From Mycolicibacterium neworleansense (GTDB lineage Bacteria; Actinomycetota; Actinomycetes; Mycobacteriales; Mycobacteriaceae), in assembly GCF_001245615.1 (NCBI RefSeq), contig NZ_CWKH01000002.1, forward strand, positions 558,001 through 622,000: 64,000 bases of DNA, written 5' to 3'. Below the pieces are notes generated by a model that saw nothing but the letters and a program-made list of their open reading frames with translations, made no database searches and was not told the DNA's origin. This document shows, piece after piece, positions 15,208 through 24,530 of this stretch. The translations under genes were made by a program, and so were the position numbers. The number at the start of each line of letters is the position of its first letter. Positions within the stretch are counted from its first letter, which is position 1.

Positions 15208-16560
15208 GTGTCGATCACGCAGCCCGCGCCCGCCGACCTGCAGTCGGCGGTGTCGAAATTCTTCCGCCGCGTTGTGCCGCTGCTGATCATCATGCTGATC
15301 TGCAACCAGCTCAACCGCGCCAATATCGGTTACGCACAGGAATACCTTGAGGCAGACGTCGGTATCGGTGCTGCCGCCTACGGTTTCGGCGCAGGCGTGT
15401 TCTTCGTGGCCTACGCGCTCTTCGAGCTTCCCAGCAACATCCTGATGGAGAAGTTCGGCGCCCGTATCTGGCTGACGCGCATCATGATCAGCTGGGGACT
15501 GGTGTCCGCCGCCATGATGTTCGTGCAAAGCGCCGAAATGTTCTACGTCCTGCGATTCCTGCTGGGCATGGCCGAGGCCGGCTTCTTCCCGGCGGTCATT
15601 TACTACATGGCCAAATGGCTGCCCGACAGCCATCGCGGACGGGCAACAGCGCTGTTCATCGCCGGCTCCTCCATCGCCGCGGCCATCTCAGGTCCACTGT
15701 CTGGGCCTCTCCTCTCACTGCACGGCCAGGGCGGTCTTCGCGGATGGCAGTGGCTGTTCCTGATCGAGGGGATGGTGTCCGTGCTCGTCGGCATCGTCGC
15801 GTACTTCATGCTCAACTCGAAGATCCGCGATGCCCGGTGGCTGACCCGCGCCGAACAGGACGCCCTCATCGACGCGATCGATGCCGAGGAAGCCGAAAAG
15901 ACCAAGTCTTCCGGCGTCGAAGGCAAAGGCAACCGCTGGAAGATGCTGGCGGACCCCAAGCTGCTGCTGTTCTGCTGGATCTACTTCGCCATTCAGCTGT
16001 CCATCTACGCCAACACTTTCTGGCTGCCATCCATCGTCCGACGCATCGACGGCCTCAACGACATCACCGTCGGCCTGCTGTCGAGCCTGCCGTGGATCAG
16101 CGCAGTCATCGCGATGTACCTGTCCTCACGCCTCGGCGACTACAACCCCTCACTGCGTCGCCCCCTGCTGATCTTCGCTCTCCTCACCGCCGCCGCCGGC
16201 ACCTACCTGGCGGCCATCACCTCGCCGTTGCTGGCGCTGTTCTTCCTGTGCATCGCGGCGATGGGCTTCAAGAGCGCCAGTCCGCTGTTCTGGTCGATCC
16301 CCCAATCCTCCATGCACCCAATGGTATTGGCGCCGGCGATCGCGATCATCAACTCGCTGGGCAATCTGGGCGGATTCGTCGCGCCGTTCGGTTTCGGCCT
16401 GATCAAACAAGCCACCGGTACGGTCACCTGGGGCCTGTATGCACTGGCCGCCGCAAGCCTGATCGCTGCCGCGTCCGTCTTTCTCGTGCGCAAGCGGTCG
16501 GTCGATGTCACCGACTACTTCTTCCCCGAGAAGACATCGGCAGACAAGGCGTCGCACTGA
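15208..16560 (+). CDS. MFS transporter, anion:cation symporter (ACS) family
   Basis: The 450-residue protein has the ACS hallmarks: first helix ending in CNQLNRANIGYA, the loop between helices 2 and 3 (SNILMEKFGARIWLTRIM), GMAEAGFFPAVIYYMAKWLP in helix 4, and a charged central loop (DAIDAEEAEKTKSSGVEG). Twelve membrane helices are expected in two bundles. Relatives import tartrate, phthalate, 4-hydroxyphenylacetate or similar organic anions by proton symport. GTG 15208 has AAAGGAG upstream. No catabolic enzyme adjoins it, so the substrate stays open. Confidence 0.88.
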   Translation: MSITQPAPADLQSAVSKFFRRVVPLLIIMLICNQLNRANIGYAQEYLEADVGIGAAAYGFGAGVFFVAYALFELPSNILMEKFGARIWLTRIMISWGLVSAAMMFVQSAEMFYVLRFLLGMAEAGFFPAVIYYMAKWLPDSHRGRATALFIAGSSIAAAISGPLSGPLLSLHGQGGLRGWQWLFLIEGMVSVLVGIVAYFMLNSKIRDARWLTRAEQDALIDAIDAEEAEKTKSSGVEGKGNRWKMLADPKLLLFCWIYFAIQLSIYANTFWLPSIVRRIDGLNDITVGLLSSLPWISAVIAMYLSSRLGDYNPSLRRPLLIFALLTAAAGTYLAAITSPLLALFFLCIAAMGFKSASPLFWSIPQSSMHPMVLAPAIAIINSLGNLGGFVAPFGFGLIKQATGTVTWGLYALAAASLIAAASVFLVRKRSVDVTDYFFPEKTSADKASH

Positions 16561-16775
16561 CGAACCCTGACCACTCACTGTCGTCACCTTGGTCTCCCCG
16601 CCACCGCCGTTCCGGTCTACGAGGCCACCGACAACGGTATCCGTCCGTCCCGATTCGGCCTCACCAACCACGTTTGACTGAACGGACCGCGACCGCACCG
16701 AGGTGTCTGTCACGTCACGGCCCCCGGTAGGCTGCCGGAGCGAAAACCCATGCGCGATCGGAGGTCCGCTACCCC

Positions 16776-17102
16776 GTGCTCGACGCTGACGACGTGCGCA
16801 GCATCGCACTCTCCTTCCCCGAGACCACCGAGAAGGAACGCTGGGGCCATCCCACCTTCGACGTGGCGGGCAAGATGTTCGTCACCGTACCCGACGACGA
16901 GACCTCATTTGCGGTGCGCTGCCCCCGGTTTGACCGTGAGGAATTGATCGCCGCCGAACCGCACAAATTCTGGGTTCCACAACACGAGGCCGCCTCGGCC
17001 TGGGTGCGGGTCCGGTTGACCGAACTGGAGGATCGGCAAGAGCTCCGCGATATTCTGCTCGACTCCTGGCGGCAAGCGGCGCCGACCCGGCTGACCGAGT
17101 AG
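16776..17102 (+). CDS. MmcQ/YjbR family protein
   Basis: The 108-residue protein fits the MmcQ/YjbR fold: LDADDVRSIALSFPETTEKE at the N-terminus, then GHPTFDVAGKMFVTVPDDE and a C-terminal helical segment LEDRQELRDILLDSWRQAAP. The family has a CyaY-like fold and is often labelled DNA-binding without direct proof. The GTG start follows from the conserved N-terminus. It is a single gene, convergent with the amidase gene after 20 bases. About 215 bases upstream hold no gene. Confidence 0.85.
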   Translation: MLDADDVRSIALSFPETTEKERWGHPTFDVAGKMFVTVPDDETSFAVRCPRFDREELIAAEPHKFWVPQHEAASAWVRVRLTELEDRQELRDILLDSWRQAAPTRLTE

Positions 17103-17121
17103 CTTCACCTGGCGCGACCGG

Positions 17122-18591
17122 TCAGACCGCGGCAACGCGATCGGCCCACGGCATCGCCTGCTCGAGCTGCGACCCCAACTTCAGCAGCAGCGCCTCACCG
17201 GCAAGCGGTGCGACGAACTGCACGCCGAGCGGCAGGCCCTCTGCCGTCCAGTGCAGCGGTAGCGAGATCGCCGGGCGGCCGGTGATGTTCGCCAACTGCG
17301 TGTAGGGCACCCAGCCCAAGTTCTTGTCCACCATGTCGTCGACGATCTTGGTGTAGCGCAACATGCTTGCGGTTCGGGTCTTGATCAGCGCGTCCGCGGC
17401 GTGCTGCAGCATCACCGGCAGATCGAACTCCCCGATCCGCGGAGGCAGGGTGGCCAGGGTGGGCGTCAACAGCAGGTCGTAGGACTCGAAGTACGTGCTG
17501 AGCCGCCGGGTGTGTTCGTGGCGCCGCTGCACCGCGTCCAGGTAGTCGACACTGCTCGTAGCCCGGCCGATCGCCGCCATGATGAGCGTGTCACGTTCGA
17601 AACCGTCGTCGCCCGCGCCGGTGAGCCGCTTGGCCTCGGCGAGTTCCCATGCGCTGTAGACGAACCAGGTCAACAGGAAGTCACGAGCGAGCGCGGCGTC
17701 GTCGAAGGGCGCTTGGGGCAGTTCCTCGACATGGTGGCCGAGTTCTGTCAGCACGGCAGCTGTGGCCTCGACGGCGGCGAACGCCTCGCGGTGGGGCGCC
17801 GGGTTGATCGCCGTCGGAACCCGCAGCCCGATCCGAAGTTTCCCGGGATCTGCACCCACACAGGACGCGAACGGCTCAGCGGGCACGCCGGGCACGTACG
17901 GCCCCCAGGATTCGCCGCCGCTGAGGACGTCGAGCATCCCCGCCGTGTCACGAACCGTCCGGGAGACCACCCCTTGCACGGCCGCGCCGTGCATGGATTC
18001 CGCGGTCGCCGGGCCCGACGGGGTCAGCCCGCGACCCGGCTTCAACCCGACGAGTCCACAACTGCCCGCCGGAATGCGGATCGATCCGCCACCGTCGTTG
18101 GCGCCGGCGCAGGGCACGATGCCCGCCGCGACGGCGGCCGCCGATCCACCCGAGCTCCCACCCGGCGACCGGGACAGATCCCAGGGGTTGCGGGTCGGCC
18201 CCCAGGCGTCCGGCTCGGTGATGCCCTTCGCCCCGAACTCAGGTGTGTTGGTCTTGCCGAAAATGACCAGGCCGGCGTCGAGCCAGCGCTGTACGACCGT
18301 CGCGTGCTCTGGGGCGATCAGCGACATCTGCGCACGTGAACCGGCCGAGGTGGGCAACCCCGCATAGTCCTGCGCAAGATCCTTGATCAGGAACGGGACC
18401 CCGGCGAATGGACCGGTCAGATCGTCCGACGGCGACGCCGGGACGTCGCGCACGATGGCATTGATCGTCGGGTTGACCGCCGCGGCCCGCTCCCGGGCAA
18501 CCGCGAGAAGCTCAGCCGCCGAAACCTGCTTGTCAGCAACCAGTTTCGCCAAGGAGGTAGCGTCATGAGCACGGTACTCGTCGAAGTCCAT
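17122..18591 (-). CDS. Amidase (amidase signature family)
   Basis: The 489-residue cytosolic hydrolase has the Ser-cisSer-Lys triad of the amidase signature family: Lys70 in FLIKDLAQ, cis-Ser146 in SPGGSSGGSAAAVAAG and Ser170 in GANDGGGSIRIPAG. Length and domain layout are normal. Members cleave amides of carboxylic acids; the substrate cannot be told from sequence, and GatA function is unlikely because gatB and gatC are not adjacent. It is divergent from the enoyl-CoA hydratase gene, with about 80 bases between the starts. Confidence 0.92.
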   Translation of the reverse strand: MDFDEYRAHDATSLAKLVADKQVSAAELLAVARERAAAVNPTINAIVRDVPASPSDDLTGPFAGVPFLIKDLAQDYAGLPTSAGSRAQMSLIAPEHATVVQRWLDAGLVIFGKTNTPEFGAKGITEPDAWGPTRNPWDLSRSPGGSSGGSAAAVAAGIVPCAGANDGGGSIRIPAGSCGLVGLKPGRGLTPSGPATAESMHGAAVQGVVSRTVRDTAGMLDVLSGGESWGPYVPGVPAEPFASCVGADPGKLRIGLRVPTAINPAPHREAFAAVEATAAVLTELGHHVEELPQAPFDDAALARDFLLTWFVYSAWELAEAKRLTGAGDDGFERDTLIMAAIGRATSSVDYLDAVQRRHEHTRRLSTYFESYDLLLTPTLATLPPRIGEFDLPVMLQHAADALIKTRTASMLRYTKIVDDMVDKNLGWVPYTQLANITGRPAISLPLHWTAEGLPLGVQFVAPLAGEALLLKLGSQLEQAMPWADRVAAV

Positions 18592-18673
18592 CCCATGAAC
18601 CTAGACCGCGCCGACGTTGCGCGGTGATCTACCGGCAGTATCTGAGGAGCAACCGACCCGAGGAGGAGCATTC

Positions 18674-19570
18674 GTGGAGTTCACGACGATCCGGCACGAA
18701 CTCGACGACGGGATCCTCACCGTCGTCCTCGACCGCCCGGACAACCTCAACGCCTTCACTGTCGAGATGGCCGACGAGCTCGAGCGGACCTTCGTGGCGG
18801 TCAACGACGACGACGCGGTTCGCGCGGTCATCGTGACCGGTGAGGGAAGGGCGTTCTGCGCCGGCATGGACCTGTCGAGCGAAGGCAACGTGTTCGGCCT
18901 GGACGAGTCGAAGACGCCGAGCCTGGCCGACATGGCCGACCTCGACGACCCCGAATTGCAACGGGTCCGGGATACCGGCGGCCGGGTCACACTGGCGATC
19001 TACGCCTGCCGCAAGCCTGTGATCGCCGCCGTCAACGGCGCCGCGGTGGGGATCGGCGCGACGATGACGCTGGCCATGGACGCTCGGCTCATGTCGACGA
19101 AGGCCCGCTTCGGCCTGGTCTTCGGGAAGCTCGGTATCACCCCGGAAGCGTGTTCCACCTGGTTCCTACCGCGGATCGTCGGTATGCCAACGGCTTTGGA
19201 CCTGGTGTACCGGTCGGACATTCTCACCGCCGACGCCGCCCGCGAGATCGGCCTGGCCCAGGCCGTGTACGAGCCCGACGCACTGATCGCCGAGGCACGC
19301 ATGCTGGCCGACGCGTGGACACGCGACCGCTCACCGGTGTCGGTGGCACTCATGCGGCAGATGCTCTACCGGAATGCCGCTGAGCCGCATCCGGTCGACG
19401 CACACCGGGTCGACTCCCTGGCGATGTTCTACACCAGCATCGGCGACGGCCACGACGGGGTGCGGGCCTTCCTCGACAAGCGGCCACCACAGTTCACCGG
19501 CCAGGCTTCCGAGATGCCGCCGTTCTATGAAGAGTGGATCTCCGGCGGCGATAGACCGCGGTCACGCTGA
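18674..19570 (+). CDS. Enoyl-CoA hydratase/isomerase family protein (crotonase fold)
   Basis: The 298-residue protein contains the crotonase CoA-binding and oxyanion-hole segments GRAFCAGMDLSSEG and NGAAVGIGATMTLAMDARL, and the helix PEACSTWFLPRIVG with the glutamate typical of one catalytic acid. The first 19 codons of the longer frame are non-conserved, and GTG 18674 has GAGGAGG about 8 bases upstream, so that start is chosen. Relatives act in fatty-acid or sterol beta-oxidation. It is followed by a small conserved gene. Confidence 0.9.
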   Translation: MEFTTIRHELDDGILTVVLDRPDNLNAFTVEMADELERTFVAVNDDDAVRAVIVTGEGRAFCAGMDLSSEGNVFGLDESKTPSLADMADLDDPELQRVRDTGGRVTLAIYACRKPVIAAVNGAAVGIGATMTLAMDARLMSTKARFGLVFGKLGITPEACSTWFLPRIVGMPTALDLVYRSDILTADAAREIGLAQAVYEPDALIAEARMLADAWTRDRSPVSVALMRQMLYRNAAEPHPVDAHRVDSLAMFYTSIGDGHDGVRAFLDKRPPQFTGQASEMPPFYEEWISGGDRPRSR

Positions 19571-19606
19571 CGTTTGGCGCGCACAAAAAGCGGCTACCGA
19601 CAACGC

Positions 19607-19849
19607 ATGTCTCAACCCAACGCTGACAGCCGCATCGACGACGTCGCCCCCGGCGACATCATCGGCCCAGGTTCCGGCGAGCCGGCCTGCAAGGTGGTTC
19701 ACAAAGAACCAACGGAAACAGGCTTCCTGGTCACCTTCGAGGGCAACGACGGGGAGACCTTTCAGCGTGAGTTCGCCGCCGGAACCCCGGTGACGCGGTC
19801 ATTGGAGGCCAAGTGGGAGTCCACCCAGAGCCCGACTGCGCATTCGTAA
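19607..19849 (+). CDS. Small conserved hypothetical protein (80 aa)
   Basis: The product is acidic, soluble and begins MSQPNADSRIDDVAPGDIIG. The middle part (ACKVVHKEPTETGFLVTFEG, then DGETFQREFAAGTPVTRSLE) has alternating polar and hydrophobic residues expected of a small beta-barrel. I recognise it as a type conserved in mycobacteria but no function is known to me. It lies 36 bases after the enoyl-CoA hydratase and may share its transcript. The next gene is convergent. Confidence 0.65.
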   Translation: MSQPNADSRIDDVAPGDIIGPGSGEPACKVVHKEPTETGFLVTFEGNDGETFQREFAAGTPVTRSLEAKWESTQSPTAHS

Positions 19850-19933
19850 CCGTGAACCGTCCCTTTACCAGGTAGGCGAACCATAAAGCCGACGACTGTC
19901 GCCCACGCGATCGCAGAGCGCCGGTGACTTGCG

Positions 19934-20863
19934 TCATGATCGATGATCGAGCAGTTCTCGGAGCAGGTCGATGGTGCGCTGCCGAGACGCACTACGTTGG
20001 GTCCGGTCAACACCCACCGCGACGGGCTGGGCCCAGATGTCGGTGGCACCGGCATCGAGCAAGCTCTGCAACTGGGAACGCACCGACTTCTCGTTGCCCA
20101 CGATCGCGAGGTCAGCTGGTGCACTGCCGCCGCCGGTTTCGATGATGCGTTGGTAATTGGGCATTCCGCCGTAGATTCCGGCGGTGGCGGCGGTGGCGGA
20201 CCTGGCAGCGGATTCGTCGTCGTGAACCGCTACCGGCAGGCCGGCCACGATGCGGGGCGACGGCCGGCCGGCGGCGGTCGCAGCGGTGGCAATGCGCGGA
20301 ACGATATGGCTTTCAATCGCTTTCGCAGACGCCATCCACAAGATCGTTCCGTCGGCGATCGCTCCGGCCACCCTCAGCATCCGGGGCGAGAGCGCCGAGA
20401 GCAGCACCTGTACTGGCGCCGCGGGCGCCGCGGGCGCGGAAGTGTGGGCGCTCCAGTCGTGGCCGGTGAAGTCAACCTGCTCGCCGCGCAGCAGCGCGGT
20501 GATGATGGTGAGGTACTCCTCGGTGTTGCGGCCGGGATGGGCGTACGACAAGCCGTAGAGGCCTTCAACGGCTGTGGCGTGCGAGGCTCCCAACCCGAGA
20601 GTGAGGCCGGGCCTGCCCATGGCATCAGCGGCCGCGGTGACACGGTTGGCCTGCAGTAGCGGATGGCACGGATAGGTCTGCAGCACGGCGGTGCCCAGCT
20701 CGATCCACGAGGTTTCCCGGCCGGCAAGTGCCATGGCGGTCAACGGATCTGACGCAACGTTGCTGGCGTACCACAGTGAGCTGAAACCTTGTTCTTCGGC
20801 GATGCGGGCTTGGCGCAGGATCGACTCCACGGTCGATCCGCCGCCGGTCAGTCCGATGCGCAT
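19934..20863 (-). CDS. LLM-class flavin-dependent oxidoreductase (F420-type)
   Basis: The 309-residue TIM-barrel protein begins MRIGLTGGGSTVESILRQAR and shows segments typical of luciferase-like F420 or FMN enzymes: SLWYASNVASDPLTAMALAG, LGTAVLQTYPCHPLLQANRV, LTLGLGASHATAVEGLYG and the C-terminal VGNEKSVRSQLQSLLDAGATD. Mycobacteria make F420, so an F420-dependent dehydrogenase is likely, but the cofactor cannot be proven. It is the last gene of the P450 operon and overlaps the upstream CMD-like gene by 16 bases, indicating coupling. Confidence 0.87.
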   Translation of the reverse strand: MRIGLTGGGSTVESILRQARIAEEQGFSSLWYASNVASDPLTAMALAGRETSWIELGTAVLQTYPCHPLLQANRVTAAADAMGRPGLTLGLGASHATAVEGLYGLSYAHPGRNTEEYLTIITALLRGEQVDFTGHDWSAHTSAPAAPAAPVQVLLSALSPRMLRVAGAIADGTILWMASAKAIESHIVPRIATAATAAGRPSPRIVAGLPVAVHDDESAARSATAATAGIYGGMPNYQRIIETGGGSAPADLAIVGNEKSVRSQLQSLLDAGATDIWAQPVAVGVDRTQRSASRQRTIDLLRELLDHRS

Positions 20864-21471
20864 CGGCCCTGCGCCGGGTAGAGCTCGTGGTACCGGCTCA
20901 TGAGATCGGGGATGTCGTCGTCCATGGTCAACTCGAACGACTTGAACAGACGCGCCAGGATGTCGTAGCCGCCGGCGGTGAACACCAGATCCAGCAACTG
21001 GCGGGTATCGAATTCCGTGGCGAGCACTTGCCATGTGGCCGTGCTGATTCCGCCGTCGAGGATCATCTCGTCGACGGAGCGGATAAGGGCCGCCTCGAGC
21101 GGGCTCCATAACGGGGAATCCGGTCCGTAGGCGATCCGGCCGACTTCCTCGTCGGTCAGACCCGCGTCTCGCGCGACGAACAGGTGTTGGTACCACTCGT
21201 AGCTTGATTTGCGCACCGCGGCCACCCGCATCACCACGATCTCCCGTTGCCGTTCGGTCAGGGTCGTGCCGAGCAGGAGATGGCCATTGAAGGTGAAGTA
21301 GGCACGTGCGAGGTCGGGATGGTGAGCGAGCGTTCCCAGAGTGTTGAGCGCTTTGGGCCGGTCTTTGGTGGGCATGGGTTGGTGCCGTGGGTTCGGCGGA
21401 CGCAATCCTGCCATCGCCGCGCGGAATTCTCCCGAAAACTCTTGGGGTGGTATTGGATTGATGCGTGCCAT
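20848..21471 (-). CDS. Carboxymuconolactone decarboxylase (CMD/AhpD-like) family protein
   Basis: The 207-residue helical protein contains the CMD-type core LGTTLTERQREIVVMRVAAVRKSSYEWYQHLFVARDAGLTDEEV. Here the classical CxxC of AhpD is absent; E-W-Y-Q-H occupies the equivalent helix, as in the mycobacterial branch with unknown redox function. It starts five bases from the SDR gene stop and overlaps the following LLM gene, so it belongs to the operon led by P450. A hydrolytic or isomerase role in the pathway is possible but unproven. Confidence 0.85.
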   Translation of the reverse strand: MARINPIPPQEFSGEFRAAMAGLRPPNPRHQPMPTKDRPKALNTLGTLAHHPDLARAYFTFNGHLLLGTTLTERQREIVVMRVAAVRKSSYEWYQHLFVARDAGLTDEEVGRIAYGPDSPLWSPLEAALIRSVDEMILDGGISTATWQVLATEFDTRQLLDLVFTAGGYDILARLFKSFELTMDDDIPDLMSRYHELYPAQGRCASD

Positions 21472-21475
21472 GTGG

Positions 21476-22245
21476 TCAGAGAACCCTTCCGCCGTTGACG
21501 CCGATAGTCTGGCCGGTTATGTAGCCGGCGGCCTCCGAACACAGAAAGGCGGCCGCCGCTGCAATGTCATCCGGTTGTCCGATTCGACGCACCGGGGTCT
21601 TGGCTTCGGCAGCGTCGACCCCGGGCCCGAGAAGTCCGCGTTCTTCGCTGCGCCGCAGCATCGGGGTGTCGATGAAGCCCGGCGGGATCGTGTTGACGGT
21701 GATCCCGCGTGGGCCGAGCTCTTGGGCGAGCGCTTTGGTTAAGCCGACGACACCTGCCTTGGCTGCCGAGTAGTGCGCCATCAATGGATTGCCAGTCTGT
21801 GCGCTGGAGGAGGAGATGTTGACTATGCGGCCCCACGCGGCGGAGAGCATGTGTGGGACGACCGCCTGGCAGCAGCCGAAGGTCCCGGTCAGGTTGACGG
21901 CCAAGATCTTTCGCCAGCTCTCAGCGGTGATGGACAGGAACTTCTCGAATCCGTCGAGACCGGCGCTGTTACCAGGATGGTCGGCGGCCCGAGTTCCTCG
22001 GTAGTGGTTTCGATCGCGGCGTCGATGAGGAAGCGGTCGGTGACGTCGACCCTCAACCCCAGTGCCCATCCCCCGCTGTCGGTGATGGCCTTCGCCGAGT
22101 CGATAGCAGCCGTGGCATCCCGGTCGAAGATGGCCACCGCCGCGCCCTCCTCGCTGAGGCGCCGTGCGATCGCCAGTCCGATACCCGATGCACCGCCGGT
22201 GACGATGGCGGTCCGTGGACTACTCCAGCTTGGGTGAGCGCTCAT
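21476..22245 (-). pseudogene. Short-chain dehydrogenase/reductase, broken by a frameshift
   Basis: Two frames together encode one typical SDR of about 256 residues. The first part (from ATG 22245) holds the cofactor motif TGGASGIG, the acidic residue in FDRDAT and reads to ELGPPTILV. The second part continues with SAGLDGFEKFLSITAESW, ISSSSAQ, YSAAK and IGVNGG. The switch falls at 21969-21971, where GTAACAGC should read GTAAACAGC, a one-base deletion. It may be a recent mutation or an assembly error; all residues needed for activity are otherwise present. ATGA overlap with the TauD-like gene upstream and five bases to the CMD gene downstream. Confidence 0.85.
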
Positions 22246-23075
22246 GCGATGGCTTCCTCGCCGCCCAGCGTGGTGCGATGCATCAGGCGCCGCGATGTCG
22301 GCTCGTACGGGATAGCCCGGTGAAGCATGCCGGTGTTGTCCCAGATCACCAGGTCCCCTACCCGCCAGCTGTGATGCAGGACGAAACGGGGTTGGGTGGC
22401 CCAGTCCAGAATCTCGTCGAGCACCGCACGGCTCTGCTCGTCGGCCATGCCAACAATCTGTCCGGCCGTCGCCCCGATCAGCAGGGACTTGCGTCCGTCA
22501 CGGCGCCGCCACACCAGGGGATGCTCGCGGGAAGGGGCTTTGTCCCATTTGGCTCGCTGCTCCGGACTGGGGTGTGGGTTGAGGAGCAGCTGCGATGCGG
22601 CCACGCTGTGGACAACCCGGTAGCCCTCCAATTCGGCACGCCTGTCGGCGGGCAGAGCATTGAAAGCCGCGTAGGTGTTGGCGAATTCGGTGTCACCACC
22701 TTGGTCGGCGATCTCCCGTGCGGTCAGCAGGGTCGCCTTCTGTGGAATCTGATCGGTGAGGCCGTCGGTGTGCCAGAAGATGGTGCTGCGCCGCAACCCG
22801 GCCAGCGCGCTCTTCGTCGGGTCCAGGGTGACCGGCGAGATTTCGGGGAATTCCGGGTGCCCGCCGGCCCCGGCGACGACGACCTCGCCGAGCCGGCGGG
22901 AGAACGTCACCAGGTCCGCATCGGTGATGTGCGCTTCGCGGTAGACGACGACGCCGTAGCGGTCGAGCAGCTGCTGGCAGTCCTGCGCAGCGTGCGGTGC
23001 GAGGAAGTCGGCGCTGCTGTACCCGGCCACTTCCACGCCGATGTCCTCCGAGATCGGGGTTGTCGTCACGGCCAT
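22242..23075 (-). CDS. TauD/TfdA family Fe(II)/2-oxoglutarate dioxygenase
   Basis: The 277-residue enzyme has the iron-binding HxD in FWHTDGLTD and the distal histidine in GMLHRAIPYEP, with the 2-oxoglutarate-binding arginine in RRLMHRTTLGG. The substrate loop and the segment DNTGMLHR are as in TauD/TfdA. Such enzymes hydroxylate taurine, phenoxyacetates, alkyl sulfates or other small acids. Within an operon led by a P450 and followed by SDR, CMD and LLM genes, it likely acts in breakdown of an organic compound. Start codon ATG with the frame ending in an ATGA overlap with the SDR gene. Confidence 0.9.
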   Translation of the reverse strand: MAVTTTPISEDIGVEVAGYSSADFLAPHAAQDCQQLLDRYGVVVYREAHITDADLVTFSRRLGEVVVAGAGGHPEFPEISPVTLDPTKSALAGLRRSTIFWHTDGLTDQIPQKATLLTAREIADQGGDTEFANTYAAFNALPADRRAELEGYRVVHSVAASQLLLNPHPSPEQRAKWDKAPSREHPLVWRRRDGRKSLLIGATAGQIVGMADEQSRAVLDEILDWATQPRFVLHHSWRVGDLVIWDNTGMLHRAIPYEPTSRRLMHRTTLGGEEAIA

Positions 23076-23121
23076 AGGTCAGTCCTCGGTGTTGGTGGGC
23101 AATGGAAGTCGTCAGCCATGC

Positions 23122-24390
23122 TCAGGCCGCGACGAATTCGAGATGCAGGTCGCTGAGCCCACGGATGATGTAGGTGGGGTCGTGCCGGAACTGGCGGGCG
23201 CCTGCGGGGCCGTGGTGCTCCGCACAGAGCGTGAGTGAGGCGGTGCGGTCCAGGAAACGTTCGATGGTCACTCTCCCTTCGGCCCGCGCCAGCGGGCCTC
23301 CCGGGCAGGAATGCGCACCCCGACCGAAAGCGATGTGCTCACGAAGGTTTTCGCGGTCAAGGCGGAAGCTCGCCGGGTCCGGAAACTTGCGCGGATCCCG
23401 ATTGGATGCGCCCGGATGCAGCATGATCGTGGTCCCGGCCGCGATGTCGACGCCGCCGACGGTGGTGGTCTTCTGGGTCATGCGGAAGTCGCTCATCGTG
23501 GGACTCTCGAGTCGAAGCACCTCTTCGATGAACACCGGGATCTGCCGGCGATCGGCTCGAAGGACCGCCTGCAGGTCCTGATCTTCAGCCAAGAAGCGAA
23601 GAGATGAAGCCATCAATCGCGCCGAGGTGTCCTGTCCAGCGCCGAACAGGAACGTCGCCAACCGCACCACCGCCTCGATGTCAGGCAGGGAACCATCCGG
23701 ATACGCCGATGTGGCGAGTGCGGTCAGCACGTCCTCACGTGGCTCACGTCGTCGGTCTTCGATGTAGCCGCCGAACGTTTCGTACATGTACTCGAGCGGG
23801 TTCTCTGGCAGCGGAGAGTCCCCGCCGAGCGCCGCCACATGCTGTCCGGTGAAGATCTTGCGGAAATGATCGCGGTCCTCATCGGGTACGCCCAGCAGAT
23901 CGGCGATCACCATGGTGGTGAACGGCTTTCCGTAGTCGCACACCACCTCGAGTCGGCCGGAGTCGATGAAGGCGTCGATGCAGGCGTCGGCGATACCCGC
24001 CATCTGATCTTCGTTCTCTTTCAACCTCTTCGGGGTCATTAGGCGGCGTAGTAGCGAGCGTTCCGCCGCATGGTCCGGCCCGTCCTTGGTCACCATGAAC
24101 TCGTTGAACACCCAATGTTCACGGTTGCTCTGAATCGCATCGGTGATGTCGTCAATGCCAGGGTCCACCGGGAACGGCGGAAATGGGCCGCCCATCGCAT
24201 TGCACGACGAGAAGGCAGCGTGATTGCGGTACACCTCGACTGCCTCGTCGTAACCGGTGACCGCCAGCACGCCGGGCTGCGCGATCGCCTGTACCGGGCA
24301 ACGCGACCGCAGATCGTCGAAGTAGGGATAAGGGTCGTTGATGACCTCTTCGCTGGTGAAGATGTCCACCTTGTCCAGACCACTGGCCAT
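23122..24390 (-). CDS. Cytochrome P450
   Basis: The 422-residue soluble P450 has the I-helix LFGAGQDTSARL, the K-helix ExxR in IEEVLRLESP, and the haem loop FGRGAHSCPGGPLARAEG with Cys362 as thiolate ligand. It lacks a membrane anchor and fits bacterial class I enzymes using ferredoxin; none is encoded next to it. GGGAGG precedes ATG 24390. It leads a five-gene minus-strand operon and is divergent from a TetR gene; the region between them contains a 26-bp operator. Substrate unknown, probably an alicyclic, terpenoid or steroid-like compound given the neighbours. Confidence 0.93.
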   Translation of the reverse strand: MASGLDKVDIFTSEEVINDPYPYFDDLRSRCPVQAIAQPGVLAVTGYDEAVEVYRNHAAFSSCNAMGGPFPPFPVDPGIDDITDAIQSNREHWVFNEFMVTKDGPDHAAERSLLRRLMTPKRLKENEDQMAGIADACIDAFIDSGRLEVVCDYGKPFTTMVIADLLGVPDEDRDHFRKIFTGQHVAALGGDSPLPENPLEYMYETFGGYIEDRRREPREDVLTALATSAYPDGSLPDIEAVVRLATFLFGAGQDTSARLMASSLRFLAEDQDLQAVLRADRRQIPVFIEEVLRLESPTMSDFRMTQKTTTVGGVDIAAGTTIMLHPGASNRDPRKFPDPASFRLDRENLREHIAFGRGAHSCPGGPLARAEGRVTIERFLDRTASLTLCAEHHGPAGARQFRHDPTYIIRGLSDLHLEFVAA

Positions 24391-24427
24391 GAAACCTCCC
24401 TATCGACGGCACGGGGCCTCGATCGAT

Positions 24428-24453
24428 GATTTTGTTAGGCGATCGCCTAGTTA
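24428..24453. promoter_or_regulatory. TetR operator copy 1 (P450/tetR intergenic)
   Basis: GATTTTGTTAGGC-GATC-GCCTAGTTA contains the palindromic core TAGGCGATCGCCTA. It lies 37 bases upstream of the P450 start. An almost identical site in inverted orientation is at the other end of the tetR gene, which makes both very probable TetR targets. Confidence 0.8.
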
Positions 24454-24530
24454 AGACGCTGGCATATGCTTAGCACCCGATCCAGGCGCCGGTCAAGATG
24501 CCCGGATTCGCGAGGCACAGGACAGGACGG

